Shown one piece after another: positions 1 through 6,690 of a stretch of 64,000 nucleotides of DNA (position 1 is the stretch's first letter; every line of letters begins with the position of its first letter). Position numbers and translations under genes: made by a program. This DNA comes from Flavobacterium ginsenosidimutans (GTDB lineage Bacteria; Bacteroidota; Bacteroidia; Flavobacteriales; Flavobacteriaceae). The stretch lies in assembly GCF_003254625.1 (NCBI RefSeq), contig NZ_QJRJ01000077.1:268922-332921 (forward strand), read 5' to 3'. Under the pieces are notes generated by a model. That model did not search any database. It worked only from the letters and a program-made list of their open reading frames with translations, and was not told the DNA's origin.

Positions 1-340
1 CTTTCTGAATGTTTTCCATGAATTTTCCAACAGTTCCGTGATACAGATATTCATAAGGTTCTGTTTCTGCTAAATTCAATTCAACTGAAATAGAATGTCC
101 CTGACTTGCACGGATTCTAGTTTTATCTTCGTTATAAGCGAAACGCTTTTTATCGTTATTTTCTACAACATAATCCAAAAGTTCAGCGTCGAGACGATTC
201 CCTTTTTTAGTACATTTTTCTATTAATTCGTCAACATCTGCCCAACCATTTTCGTCTAATTTTAATCCGATTTTTTCTGGCGAATGTCTGAGCACCAAGC
301 TCAAAAACTTGCTGACGCTCTTTGCTATATTTTCATTCAT
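1..340 (-). CDS. kptA: RNA 2'-phosphotransferase KptA/Tpt1 (partial, C-terminus beyond the window edge)
   Basis: About 113 N-terminal residues are visible, starting at the ATG at 340. The family transfers the 2'-phosphate of RNA (left by Trl1-type ligation in eukaryotes) to NAD+, giving ADP-ribose 1'',2''-cyclic phosphate and nicotinamide. Seen: the N-terminal LSLVLRHSPEKIGLKLDENG block, the NDKKRFAY block, IRASQGHS and the LYHGT motif, all in family order. It follows the NADAR gene by 49 bases on the same strand, so it probably belongs to the prs-NADAR transcript. The palindrome ATGTTCCTATGGAACAT lies in the gap. The bacterial substrate is not known from the sequence. Identification is firm; only the missing C-terminus cannot be checked. 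Confidence 0.93.
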   Translation of the reverse strand, partial: MNENIAKSVSKFLSLVLRHSPEKIGLKLDENGWADVDELIEKCTKKGNRLDAELLDYVVENNDKKRFAYNEDKTRIRASQGHSISVELNLAETEPYEYLYHGTVGKFMENIQK

Positions 341-350
341 TACCTATGAT

Positions 351-367
351 ATGTTCCTATGGAACAT
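351..367. repeat. 17-bp perfect palindrome ATGTTCCTATGGAACAT
   Basis: ATGTTCCTATGGAACAT sits between the NADAR gene and kptA. An identical copy lies at 14062-14078 and a variant at 14134-14151, both in another intergenic gap. The recurrence points to a dispersed palindromic repeat rather than a local operator. Confidence 0.75.
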
Positions 368-389
368 CTTTATTTTTTATAATTTCTAA

Positions 390-917
390 TTATTTTAATT
401 CATCCCGAACTTCCATCAAAGCAAAACCTAAAAGATTCAATCCTTTCCAAGCTTTCGGATTTAAAACATCTTTGTGGTCACTTGCCATTCCGATTCCCCA
501 AATTGGATCTACGGGACTTGCCTCAACAATAACTCGTTCTTTAGTGTTTAGTAAGAAAGTTTTCAAATCAGCATTTTGACTGAATTTGTGATAGTTTCCT
601 TCTTTTACGATTTCATATCGGTTTTCTAACCAGACTTTGTCATCATAATTTCTCACTTCACGACCTAGTTTCTTAGCTTCTGCAGGAGAATCGGCTTCAA
701 GGATTTTTTCTAAAATTTCCTGATCTTGAAACAATTCTGCTTTTTTGGCCATCATCCAGTGTTCGGCAGTTTTATAAGTAACTTTATCTACTTTAAAAGA
801 ACTTAACCACCACTGACTGAAACAGGTTTTGGTAATTTTTCCGCTTTTATCGGGTTGATGTCCCCAGAAAAATAAAAACTTACTTTCCGGAACTACATCT
901 CCTATATTGTATTTCAT
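390..917 (-). CDS. NADAR (YbiA/DUF1768) family protein, predicted ADP-ribosyl or ribosyl N-glycosidase
   Basis: A 175-residue protein of the NADAR superfamily. Members cleave N-glycosidic bonds: YbiA-type proteins act on riboflavin pathway intermediates, and others remove ADP-ribose from modified guanine. Seen: YKTAEHWMMAKKAELF (family EHxxxAxKA block), the AKKLGREVRNYD block, the HKFSQNADLKTFLLNT block, and ASPVDPIWGIGMA followed by the C-terminal LNLLGFALMEVRDEL. These are the conserved elements of the family and the length is typical. Its ATG overlaps the prs stop codon by four bases, so translation is probably coupled. Company with KptA and an NrtR-type regulator favours an ADP-ribose-related substrate; that is inference. 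Confidence 0.9.
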   Translation of the reverse strand: MKYNIGDVVPESKFLFFWGHQPDKSGKITKTCFSQWWLSSFKVDKVTYKTAEHWMMAKKAELFQDQEILEKILEADSPAEAKKLGREVRNYDDKVWLENRYEIVKEGNYHKFSQNADLKTFLLNTKERVIVEASPVDPIWGIGMASDHKDVLNPKAWKGLNLLGFALMEVRDELK

Positions 918-1747
918 ATTAATTGATCTAATTTGATTTGAACAACGCTTTGGTCTTCAAAATCTTTTACTGAATTGGTTGTGAAAATTTTATCGAAACA
1001 ATCTAAAACTTCAAAACCTTTATTGAAAATTCCGTGGCTTACCGCTAAGTATAATTTGCCTGCATTTTTATTTTTTAATTCTTCAGCTAATCCTACGAAA
1101 GTTCCTCCTCCGTCGCAGATATCATCTACAATTAAACAATCCATTCCTTCCAAATCATCTTCGTAAACTTTAAAACCAGATAATTTTCCCGTTTTTACAT
1201 CACGACTTTTACTGCATTCTACCACTTCAACACCGCCTAAAAACTCAGAAACTTTGTAGATTTTTTTCAAAGCCCCGCCATCTGGAGAAATTAGTTTTAC
1301 ATTATTTCCGATATTTTCTAGAACTTCTTTGATAAAAGTATAGTTCGGAATCACAGTACTATTATTCAATAAAGCTGGAGTAACTTCTGAATGCGCATCA
1401 AAAACAAAAACTTTTTTCAATTGCATTGCATTAATAATATCTGCATACACTTTTACAGATAAAGGCTCGCCAGGAATCATAACACGATCTTGTCTTGCAG
1501 CTGGAAAATACGGAATAAAAAGATCGATGATTTTAACATCCATTCTGCGTAAAGCATCAACTGTAATGCACAATAATCCTAAATCGTTGAATGAATTTAA
1601 TCTATGCGTAATTGTTATTTTCTGATTACGATCAAAATCTGGATTGATTTTAATGTGTGGTTCTCCTCCAGAGAAAGTAAAACTTTGAAATTTAATTTCT
1701 TCCTGATTTTGAAATGGAGTGAATTTTGGGTCGAGATTTAGTATCAT
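914..1747 (-). CDS. prs: Ribose-phosphate pyrophosphokinase-like protein (PRPP synthetase family)
   Basis: A 277-residue member of the PRPP synthetase/phosphoribosyltransferase superfamily, somewhat shorter than housekeeping Prs (about 315). Seen: an N-terminal domain with YFPAARQDRVM (matching the PYxxYxRQDR region of Prs), the metal site FDAHSE, and the PRPP-loop region CLIVDDICDGGGTF. The usual TGGT of the loop reads DGGGT here. It heads a tight cluster with NADAR and KptA downstream and an NrtR-type regulator upstream. Prs paralogues in such clusters are associated with NAD salvage, where PRPP is consumed by nicotinamide or nicotinate phosphoribosyltransferase. No such transferase is visible here, but one could lie left of the window. 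It is probably a specialised paralogue rather than the only Prs of the cell. Confidence 0.88.
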   Translation of the reverse strand: MILNLDPKFTPFQNQEEIKFQSFTFSGGEPHIKINPDFDRNQKITITHRLNSFNDLGLLCITVDALRRMDVKIIDLFIPYFPAARQDRVMIPGEPLSVKVYADIINAMQLKKVFVFDAHSEVTPALLNNSTVIPNYTFIKEVLENIGNNVKLISPDGGALKKIYKVSEFLGGVEVVECSKSRDVKTGKLSGFKVYEDDLEGMDCLIVDDICDGGGTFVGLAEELKNKNAGKLYLAVSHGIFNKGFEVLDCFDKIFTTNSVKDFEDQSVVQIKLDQLI

Positions 1748-1757
1748 AGTTTTTTAG

Positions 1758-1778
1758 TTTGCGTTAATTATACGCAAA
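1758..1778. promoter_or_regulatory. Palindromic operator candidate for the NrtR-type regulator
   Basis: A 21-bp palindrome with seven-base arms (TTTGCGT ... ACGCAAA) lies 10 bases before the prs start and overlaps the TTTG of its -7 element. A related imperfect palindrome is at 1810-1830. An autoregulated or locally acting Nudix repressor is the natural candidate ligand-binding partner. The palindrome is seen; the binding is inferred. Confidence 0.7.
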
Positions 1779-1804
1779 TGTAGAATTTAATTTTAAATAA
1801 ACAA
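1775..1804 (-). promoter_or_regulatory. Bacteroidota-type promoter of the prs-NADAR-kptA operon
   Basis: On the minus strand TTG (1804-1802), 19 bases and then TACATTTG (1782-1775) match the flavobacterial consensus TTG-N17-23-TAnnTTTG exactly. The -7 element overlaps the palindrome at 1758-1778, so a bound regulator should block the polymerase. Confidence 0.75.
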
Positions 1805-1809
1805 TTTAT

Positions 1810-1830
1810 TTTGTGTAAAAATTACGCAAA
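1810..1830. promoter_or_regulatory. Second palindrome of the same family
   Basis: TTTGTGTAA and TTACGCAAA face each other here, with half-sites close to those at 1758-1778. The centres of the two palindromes are 52 bases apart and flank the prs promoter. This one runs into the end of the regulator gene. Confidence 0.55.
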
Positions 1831-2514
1831 CTTTATTTCGAAGTGAAAGCCTTTTTTAATTAACTCGTTATATTTCAACTTATTAAACTTAAAAAGTTTT
1901 GCCGGACGGCCCGTTTTTATTGGTGAAAATTTTTCTGTTTCTTCTAAAATACCATAACTAAGTATTTTCTTTCTGAAGTTTCTTCGATCAATTTCTTTTT
2001 CTAAAAGGGTGCAATAAAGGTTTTCAAGATCTGAAAATAAAAACTCTTCTGGAAGTAAATCAAAACCAATTGGTTCGTAAGTCAATTTTGCTTTTAATCT
2101 CTCAATACCTTTTTCTAAAATCAAATTATGATCGAATGCCAGAGGCGGAATTTCATCTATTTTAAACCATTGTACTCTTTCTGCATCTGTGTCGGCTTTG
2201 ATTTCTAAATTTGAAGCATCGACCAAAGCATAATACGCAACCGAAATAACTCGGTTTCTAGAATCTCTGTGAATATCATCTCCAAAAGTGTACAATTGTT
2301 CCATAAAAGTTAATTGCACATTGGTTTCTTCATGCAATTCACGAATAACGGCATCGTTTAATGATTCTTCATCTTTAACCAAACCGCCTGGCAAAGCCCA
2401 ATATTTTTCGGAAGAGCCAAATTGCTGTTCAATCAATAAAACACACAAACCACTGCTTTTGTAACCAAAAACAATAGCATCTACAGCAATTCTAATATTT
2501 TGCAATTTTTCCAT
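1822..2514 (-). CDS. nrtR: NrtR-type transcriptional regulator: Nudix domain plus winged helix
   Basis: A 230-residue protein from the ATG at 2514. The frame is open for 22 more codons upstream, but those lie inside a long inverted repeat and before a -7 element, so the internal start is preferred. The N-terminal Nudix domain has an intact box: G44, E50, then R58-E59-L60-H61-E62-E63, so hydrolysis of ADP-ribose or a related compound remains possible. The C-terminal winged-helix part contains RRNFRKKIL and ends in KLFKFNKLKYNELIKKGFHF. NrtR proteins repress NAD-related genes and respond to ADP-ribose or NAD. The genes directly downstream (prs, NADAR, kptA) fit that role. Two paralogues with degenerate boxes occur near 37775-39249. 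Confidence 0.87.
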   Translation of the reverse strand: MEKLQNIRIAVDAIVFGYKSSGLCVLLIEQQFGSSEKYWALPGGLVKDEESLNDAVIRELHEETNVQLTFMEQLYTFGDDIHRDSRNRVISVAYYALVDASNLEIKADTDAERVQWFKIDEIPPLAFDHNLILEKGIERLKAKLTYEPIGFDLLPEEFLFSDLENLYCTLLEKEIDRRNFRKKILSYGILEETEKFSPIKTGRPAKLFKFNKLKYNELIKKGFHFEIKFA

Positions 2515-2533
2515 ATTTAAAAATCCTATCAAA

Positions 2534-2541
2534 CAAATATA
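2534..2541 (-). promoter_or_regulatory. -7 element of nrtR (TATATTTG)
   Basis: TATATTTG on the minus strand matches TAnnTTTG, 20 bases before the nrtR ATG at 2514. It also argues that the in-frame extension further upstream is not translated. No well-spaced TTG is obvious. Confidence 0.5.
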
Positions 2542-2546
2542 AAGAA

Positions 2547-2601
2547 AGAGAGCCAATTTTGTGATCAAATGCACAAGCATAAATCACATAATTGACTCTC
2601 T
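2547..2601. repeat. 19-bp inverted repeat upstream of nrtR
   Basis: Arms 2547-2565 and 2583-2601 match at 17 of 19 positions, and a smaller ATGC/GCAT palindrome sits in the 17-base spacer. On the minus strand it lies 26 bases after the PKD-lipoprotein stop and directly upstream of the nrtR -7 element. On the plus strand it is followed by a T-rich tract. It may be a terminator or an operator. Confidence 0.7.
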
Positions 2602-2627
2602 GATATTTTTTTTCTTTCTGTTCTTCT

Positions 2628-2984
2628 CTACTCTATTGTAACAGTTCGTTTTGGGCTTGAAGTACATTCTGATCCATCTTTTTTAATTGTTACTTCGGCT
2701 GTTGCTGTGTATTCTCCAGCAGCTGCATAAGTATGAGTAACCGTTGTTCCTGTTCCTGTTGTTCCGTCACCAAAATTCCATTTTACAGAACTTAGAGTTC
2801 CTGTTCCAGAATATTCAACAGAATAATTCATCAATTTCGGGTTTGTAGCATCTGTAGAATTATGCAATTTGATATAAACTGCTTCGGCCAAACAATCTAC
2901 CACATCTTCAGCATCACTCTTGCTACACGAATTACCAGTAAATAAGGTTGTAAATAAGATTAAAAACATTGCAATTCTTTTCAT
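2628..2984 (-). CDS. PKD-domain lipoprotein
   Basis: A 118-residue small lipoprotein. Seen: a lipoprotein signal MKRIAMFLILFTTLFTG with lipobox GNSC followed by SKSD, then one PKD domain with the characteristic VKWNFGDGTTGTG and THTYAAAGEYTATAEVT motifs. PKD domains are beta-sandwich modules that bind proteins or glycans or act as spacers. No catalytic domain is present. It is isolated: the nrtR region lies downstream and a LysR gene upstream. Ser/Lys/Asp residues after the Cys are compatible with outer-membrane localisation. Function unknown. Confidence 0.8.
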   Translation of the reverse strand: MKRIAMFLILFTTLFTGNSCSKSDAEDVVDCLAEAVYIKLHNSTDATNPKLMNYSVEYSGTGTLSSVKWNFGDGTTGTGTTVTHTYAAAGEYTATAEVTIKKDGSECTSSPKRTVTIE

Positions 2985-3028
2985 AACTGATATTTTTAAA
3001 TTAACACCTTAAATATATAGAATTTTTA

Positions 3029-3934
3029 CTACAATCTATTACCGAAAAACAGTTTTAATTCTTTTGAAATCGTCTCAAAAAACGAGTTCGTATTGCTATT
3101 TTTTGCAGTCAATAAATACACAAATTGTTCTGGTACATGAAAACTATTCCATACCAATTGCAGTTTATTCTCTTTTATCAATTTTCTTGCATTACAATTC
3201 CAAGTTATCGCTACTCCTTCATTCTTAGACAATAATCTCAGCATTTCAGATTCTGAAGGAATAATATAATTTGGCACCATAGATGGTCTTTTTTTATTAA
3301 AGGCATGAAGCCAGAATAATTTTATATGCGGAATTCGTGCATCATGGCTATACCATTTTTGCTCATTCAGCCATTGTTCGATTTCTGTATAATTGTCTGC
3401 TTTTAATTTGTGACGGAAATCGGTAATATCTAAACTAGTTGGCGCAACCATTATCAGTTTGATTTTTCCAACCACTTCATATTTGGTATCGAAAGTTTCA
3501 TAACCTTTCGTGACAATTGCAAAATCAAGTTTTTTAGAATCTACTAATTCAAATAAAGCGTCGTTTTCGGCGAAAGTAAAATCGATCAATTCGAACTTTG
3601 AAATCAAAAGATTACCAATACAACTAAAAAGATGCTGCGAAACACCAACAGAAATTAATCGATTTGCATCTTCTGCTTTAGTTCTAAAACTAGTTTCTAC
3701 ATTTTCAAGTCTTTCTAACGCATCTATTATCAGATTATTCAGTAACTTAGCGTATTCGGTCGGCTCTACTCCTTTGGATTTCCGATTAAACAATTTATTT
3801 CCCACGTGTGCTTCAAGCATTGATATCTGCTGACTAACCGCAGGCTGGCTCATAAATAATTCCTTCGCAGCCACTGAAAAATTACCGTTTTTGTAAACTG
3901 CCTTAAAAGTTCTGTACCATTCTAGATTTACCAT
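3029..3934 (-). CDS. LysR-family transcriptional regulator
   Basis: A 301-residue LysR-type regulator. The N-terminal winged helix-turn-helix covers about residues 1-60 (NFSVAAKELFMSQPAVSQQI is the HTH core, then LEAHVGNKLFNR). The rest is the two-lobed substrate-binding domain that senses a small-molecule co-inducer. It is transcribed divergently from the secreted DJ-1/PfpI gene with an 85-base gap, the usual arrangement of a LysR protein and its target. The effector cannot be told from the sequence. The gene is full length and there is nothing unusual in it. Confidence 0.9.
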   Translation of the reverse strand: MVNLEWYRTFKAVYKNGNFSVAAKELFMSQPAVSQQISMLEAHVGNKLFNRKSKGVEPTEYAKLLNNLIIDALERLENVETSFRTKAEDANRLISVGVSQHLFSCIGNLLISKFELIDFTFAENDALFELVDSKKLDFAIVTKGYETFDTKYEVVGKIKLIMVAPTSLDITDFRHKLKADNYTEIEQWLNEQKWYSHDARIPHIKLFWLHAFNKKRPSMVPNYIIPSESEMLRLLSKNEGVAITWNCNARKLIKENKLQLVWNSFHVPEQFVYLLTAKNSNTNSFFETISKELKLFFGNRL

Positions 3935-3995
3935 GTCATAAATTTATTTATAACAAACATAGTTTATTTTATTTTTACTGATATCACTTTAGCCG

Positions 3996-4003
3996 TAAAT
4001 TTG
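3996..4003 (+). promoter_or_regulatory. -7 element of the DJ-1/PfpI gene (TAAATTTG)
   Basis: TAAATTTG matches TAnnTTTG, 16 bases before the ATG at 4020. No convincing TTG is seen at the expected upstream distance, which would fit an activator-dependent promoter under the divergent LysR protein. Confidence 0.5.
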
Positions 4004-4019
4004 TTCAAAATTTAAAATT

Positions 4020-4790
4020 ATGAAAAAAATAGCACTATTCGCAATAACTGCATTTACAGCTGTAAGCATTTCTGCTGAAGCTCAAAAATCTAACAAAAAG
4101 AGTATGAAAAAGGTATTATTTGTTGTTACCAGTAATGATAAACTGGGCAATACAGGAGAAAAAACAGGATTTTGGTCAGAAGAATTTGCTGCACCTTACT
4201 ATGAATTATTAGATCAAGGCGTTGAAATTACAATTGCATCTCCGCTTGGAGGTCAGCCGCCAATTGATCCAAAAAGTGCCGATCCAGCTTCAGCTACTGA
4301 AGACACAAAACGTTTTGACGCTGATAAGGTTTTACAGGAAAAGCTAAAAAATACTTTGAAGCTTTCTACAGTTAACCAAAAAGATTACGACGCTGTATTT
4401 TATCCAGGAGGTCACGGTCCGCTTTGGGATTTAGTTGAAGATAAAAGTTCAATCGCTTTAATCGAATCTTTTTACACGCACAATAAACCAGTAGCTTTTG
4501 TTTGTCACGCACCTGCTGTTTTGAAAAACGTAAAAGTAAAAGGGGAATATTTAGTAAAAGGTAAAAAAGTAACTGGTTTTACAAATGAAGAAGAAGAAGC
4601 AGTTGGTTTAACTAAAGTAGTTCCATTTTTATTGGAAGATGCTTTGGCATCAAATGGAGGAATTTTTTCTAAAGGTCCAAACTGGCAACCGTATGCAGTT
4701 GAAGACGGACTTTTAATTACAGGACAAAATCCAGCTTCATCTAAATTGGTAGCTGGCAAGTTGTTACTAGAGCTTAATGGTAAAAAATAA
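4020..4790 (+). CDS. Exported DJ-1/PfpI-family (class I glutamine amidotransferase-like) protein
   Basis: A 256-residue protein with a Sec signal peptide (residues 1-21, ending SAEAQ) followed by a DJ-1/PfpI domain of the Hsp31-like branch. Seen: the nucleophile elbow AFVCHAP with C162-H163, an acidic residue pair at E54/E55 in GFWSEEF, and YPGGHGPLWDL. Relatives act as glutathione-independent glyoxalases, deglycases or chaperones. A periplasmic location is predicted here and is less common than cytosolic forms. The gene is divergent from a LysR regulator and is probably under its control in response to a reactive carbonyl or similar signal; that part is inference. Confidence 0.85.
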   Translation: MKKIALFAITAFTAVSISAEAQKSNKKSMKKVLFVVTSNDKLGNTGEKTGFWSEEFAAPYYELLDQGVEITIASPLGGQPPIDPKSADPASATEDTKRFDADKVLQEKLKNTLKLSTVNQKDYDAVFYPGGHGPLWDLVEDKSSIALIESFYTHNKPVAFVCHAPAVLKNVKVKGEYLVKGKKVTGFTNEEEEAVGLTKVVPFLLEDALASNGGIFSKGPNWQPYAVEDGLLITGQNPASSKLVAGKLLLELNGKK

Positions 4791-4802
4791 TTATAGTTTA
4801 TT

Positions 4803-5072
4803 TTGAAAGAAACTAAAGTACAATACTACAATCAATTTAAGAAAACATTAGAAGATTGTGAATCTGAATTTTTAATAAATGAAGAATCTTCATTATTTAA
4901 GATGTTGGATTTATATGAAAAACTTCATGAAACAAATTATCATGACCTTTCTGATAGTATAGAGCTTTGGATTTCCGAATATCCTAAAAAAACATTATTG
5001 GAATATATTAGATTGAAACAATATCCAAATTACGTAAGAATAATCGAAATCTTGGAAAACAATAATCTATGA
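4803..5072 (+). CDS. Small hypothetical protein
   Basis: An 89-residue frame beginning with TTG 12 bases after the DJ-1/PfpI gene. It is acidic and predicted helical (SLFKMLDLYEKL, DSIELWISEYPKKTLLEYIRL), with no signal peptide, membrane segment or recognised domain. The start codon is uncertain because no ATG is available near it. The codon pattern looks protein-like and it is probably co-transcribed with the gene before it. I do not recognise a family. Confidence 0.5.
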   Translation: MKETKVQYYNQFKKTLEDCESEFLINEESSLFKMLDLYEKLHETNYHDLSDSIELWISEYPKKTLLEYIRLKQYPNYVRIIEILENNNL

Positions 5073-5110
5073 TTCTTTCAATATTATAGATCATCAAAAT
5101 TAATATAAAC

Positions 5111-5182
5111 AAATGCTGAGATTCTAAGATCAAGTTAAAAAAACTTAATCTCTTAGAATCTTAGCATCTTAGAAACTCTAAA
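5111..5182 (+). repeat. Phased 8-base word repeat in the leader of the alcohol dehydrogenase gene
   Basis: The leader reads as degenerate octads: TTAGAATC, TTAGCATC and TTAGAAAC in direct succession, preceded by a partly inverted block. Similar octads occur at 44610-44664 and 46894-46935. The array stops about a dozen bases before the ATG at 5190. Confidence 0.6.
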
Positions 5183-5189
5183 AAAAATC

Positions 5190-6347
5190 ATGCTCAACTT
5201 TGAATTATACAATCCGACTAATTTAGTTTTCGGAAAAGGACAAATTGAAAAACTTTCGACTTTAGTTCCAAAAGACGCAAAAGTGCTTTTGGCTTATGGA
5301 GGCGGAAGTATATTTAAAAACGGAATTTACGATCAAGTAATCAATAATCTTAAAGGTTTTGAAATTGTAGAATTTGGCGGAATTGAACCAAATCCGAGAT
5401 TTGAAACTTTAATGAAAGCTGTTGATGTGATCAAAGCTGAAAAAATCGACTTTATTTTGGCTGTTGGTGGCGGATCTGTAATTGATGGCGTGAAATTTAT
5501 TTCGGGCGCTGTTCATTATGAAGGAAATCCGATTGACATTTTGCAGAAACGTATTTTGATTAAAGAAAATGCAATGCCATTTGGAACTGTTTTAACGCTA
5601 CCGGCAACAGGAAGTGAAATGAATTCTGGATATGTGGTAACAATTGAAGCAACTCAAGAAAAATTATCTTCTGGCGGAAGCGCTTTATTTCCTCAATTTT
5701 CAATCTGTGATCCGACAGTAATTTCGTCTTTACCAAAAAGACAAATCGAAAATGGTGTTGTAGATGCTTACACACACGTTATGGAACAATATTTAACGTA
5801 TCCAACTGATGCTTTTCTTCAAGATAGAATTGCCGAAGGTGTTCTTCAGACTTTAATTGAAGTTGGTCCTGGAATCGTAGAAAACCCAACTGATTACACT
5901 TTGGCTTCTAATTTTATGTGGAGCTGTACAATGGCTTTAAACGGATTAATCCAAAAAGGTGTTCCAAGTGATTGGGCAACTCACATGATTGGTCACGAAT
6001 TGACAGCGCTTTACGAAATTGATCACGCAAGAACTTTGGCGATTATTGGCCCAAGTTTATACCATGTAATGTTTGAAACTAAAAAAGCAAAACTAGCGCA
6101 ATACGGAAGAAGAATCTTTAACTTAACTGGTTCTGACGAAGAAGTGGCGAAAGAAGCGATCAACAAAACCGTAGAATTTTTCCATAAAATGGGAATGGAC
6201 ACGAAACTTTCTCAATATACAAAGGAATATTCAAATACAGCAGATTTTATCGTAAATCGTTTTGAAGAAAGAGGCTGGAAAGGTTTAGGAGAAAATCAAT
6301 TAGTGACTTTAGATAAAGTAAGATCAATTGTTGAACTTTCATATTAA
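5190..6347 (+). CDS. yqhD: Iron-containing alcohol dehydrogenase, YqhD type (NADPH-dependent aldehyde reductase)
   Basis: A 385-residue group III alcohol dehydrogenase. The N-terminal nucleotide-binding domain carries GGGSIFKNG and AVGGGSVIDG. The C-terminal helical domain holds the metal ligands D192, H196, H265 and H279, which align with the ligands of E. coli YqhD with a constant shift of two. Members reduce aldehydes, including lipid peroxidation products and short-chain aldehydes, with NADPH. The gene stands alone with its own leader (phased repeat) and terminator. The preceding exported DJ-1-type protein could share a role in carbonyl stress, but no common transcript is evident. Confidence 0.93.
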   Translation: MLNFELYNPTNLVFGKGQIEKLSTLVPKDAKVLLAYGGGSIFKNGIYDQVINNLKGFEIVEFGGIEPNPRFETLMKAVDVIKAEKIDFILAVGGGSVIDGVKFISGAVHYEGNPIDILQKRILIKENAMPFGTVLTLPATGSEMNSGYVVTIEATQEKLSSGGSALFPQFSICDPTVISSLPKRQIENGVVDAYTHVMEQYLTYPTDAFLQDRIAEGVLQTLIEVGPGIVENPTDYTLASNFMWSCTMALNGLIQKGVPSDWATHMIGHELTALYEIDHARTLAIIGPSLYHVMFETKKAKLAQYGRRIFNLTGSDEEVAKEAINKTVEFFHKMGMDTKLSQYTKEYSNTADFIVNRFEERGWKGLGENQLVTLDKVRSIVELSY

Positions 6348-6417
6348 TCGGAGTATTCAGCGACATTACCGTTTTGCATATAACTGAAAACTGGCACTGT
6401 GACTGAAAACTAAAAAT

Positions 6418-6454
6418 AAAAAAGGCGTTCTTAATAAATTTAGGAACGCCTTTT
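6418..6454 (+). terminator. Intrinsic terminator after yqhD
   Basis: AAAAGGCGTTC and GAACGCCTTTT form an 11-bp stem with a 13-base loop, A-rich before and T-rich after. Confidence 0.8.
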
Positions 6455-6640
6455 CAAAATACTAAAACAAAACTAACTAACTCAATTTTTTCTAAATTCA
6501 TTAAAATTCTAATTTATAAAATGTTATAACGCACAACGATTTATTTTATTGTACAGCATTTAAAAAAAACATTTTTAAACTTAAACATCTTGAAAGTCAT
6601 TGCTATTAAAGTGTCTTTTCAAAATTTCTTAAATCAGGTT

Positions 6641-6672
6641 TTGCTTTATTAGCACATTATTAAGTACTTTTG
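6641..6672 (+). promoter_or_regulatory. gpsA promoter
   Basis: TTG at 6641, 21 bases, then TACTTTTG at 6665-6672 match TTG-N17-23-TAnnTTTG, 18 bases before the ATG. Confidence 0.7.
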
Positions 6673-6690
6673 TTTTAAATTATTAAAATA

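Larger units (their letters stand above)
6348..6690. other. 343-base gap without a gene
   Basis: It holds the yqhD terminator at 6418-6454, a short phased-word stretch near 6380-6412 (ACTGAAA-type words), an AT-rich middle part in which I see nothing, and the gpsA promoter at 6641-6672. Confidence 0.7.

Noticed and set aside
322..579. Plus-strand frame over kptA and the NADAR gene
   Set aside because: It is antisense to two well-recognised genes and has no protein-family features.
2515..2580. N-terminal extension of the NrtR-type regulator
   Set aside because: It would place the start inside the inverted repeat and upstream of the -7 element. The Nudix domain is complete from the ATG at 2514.
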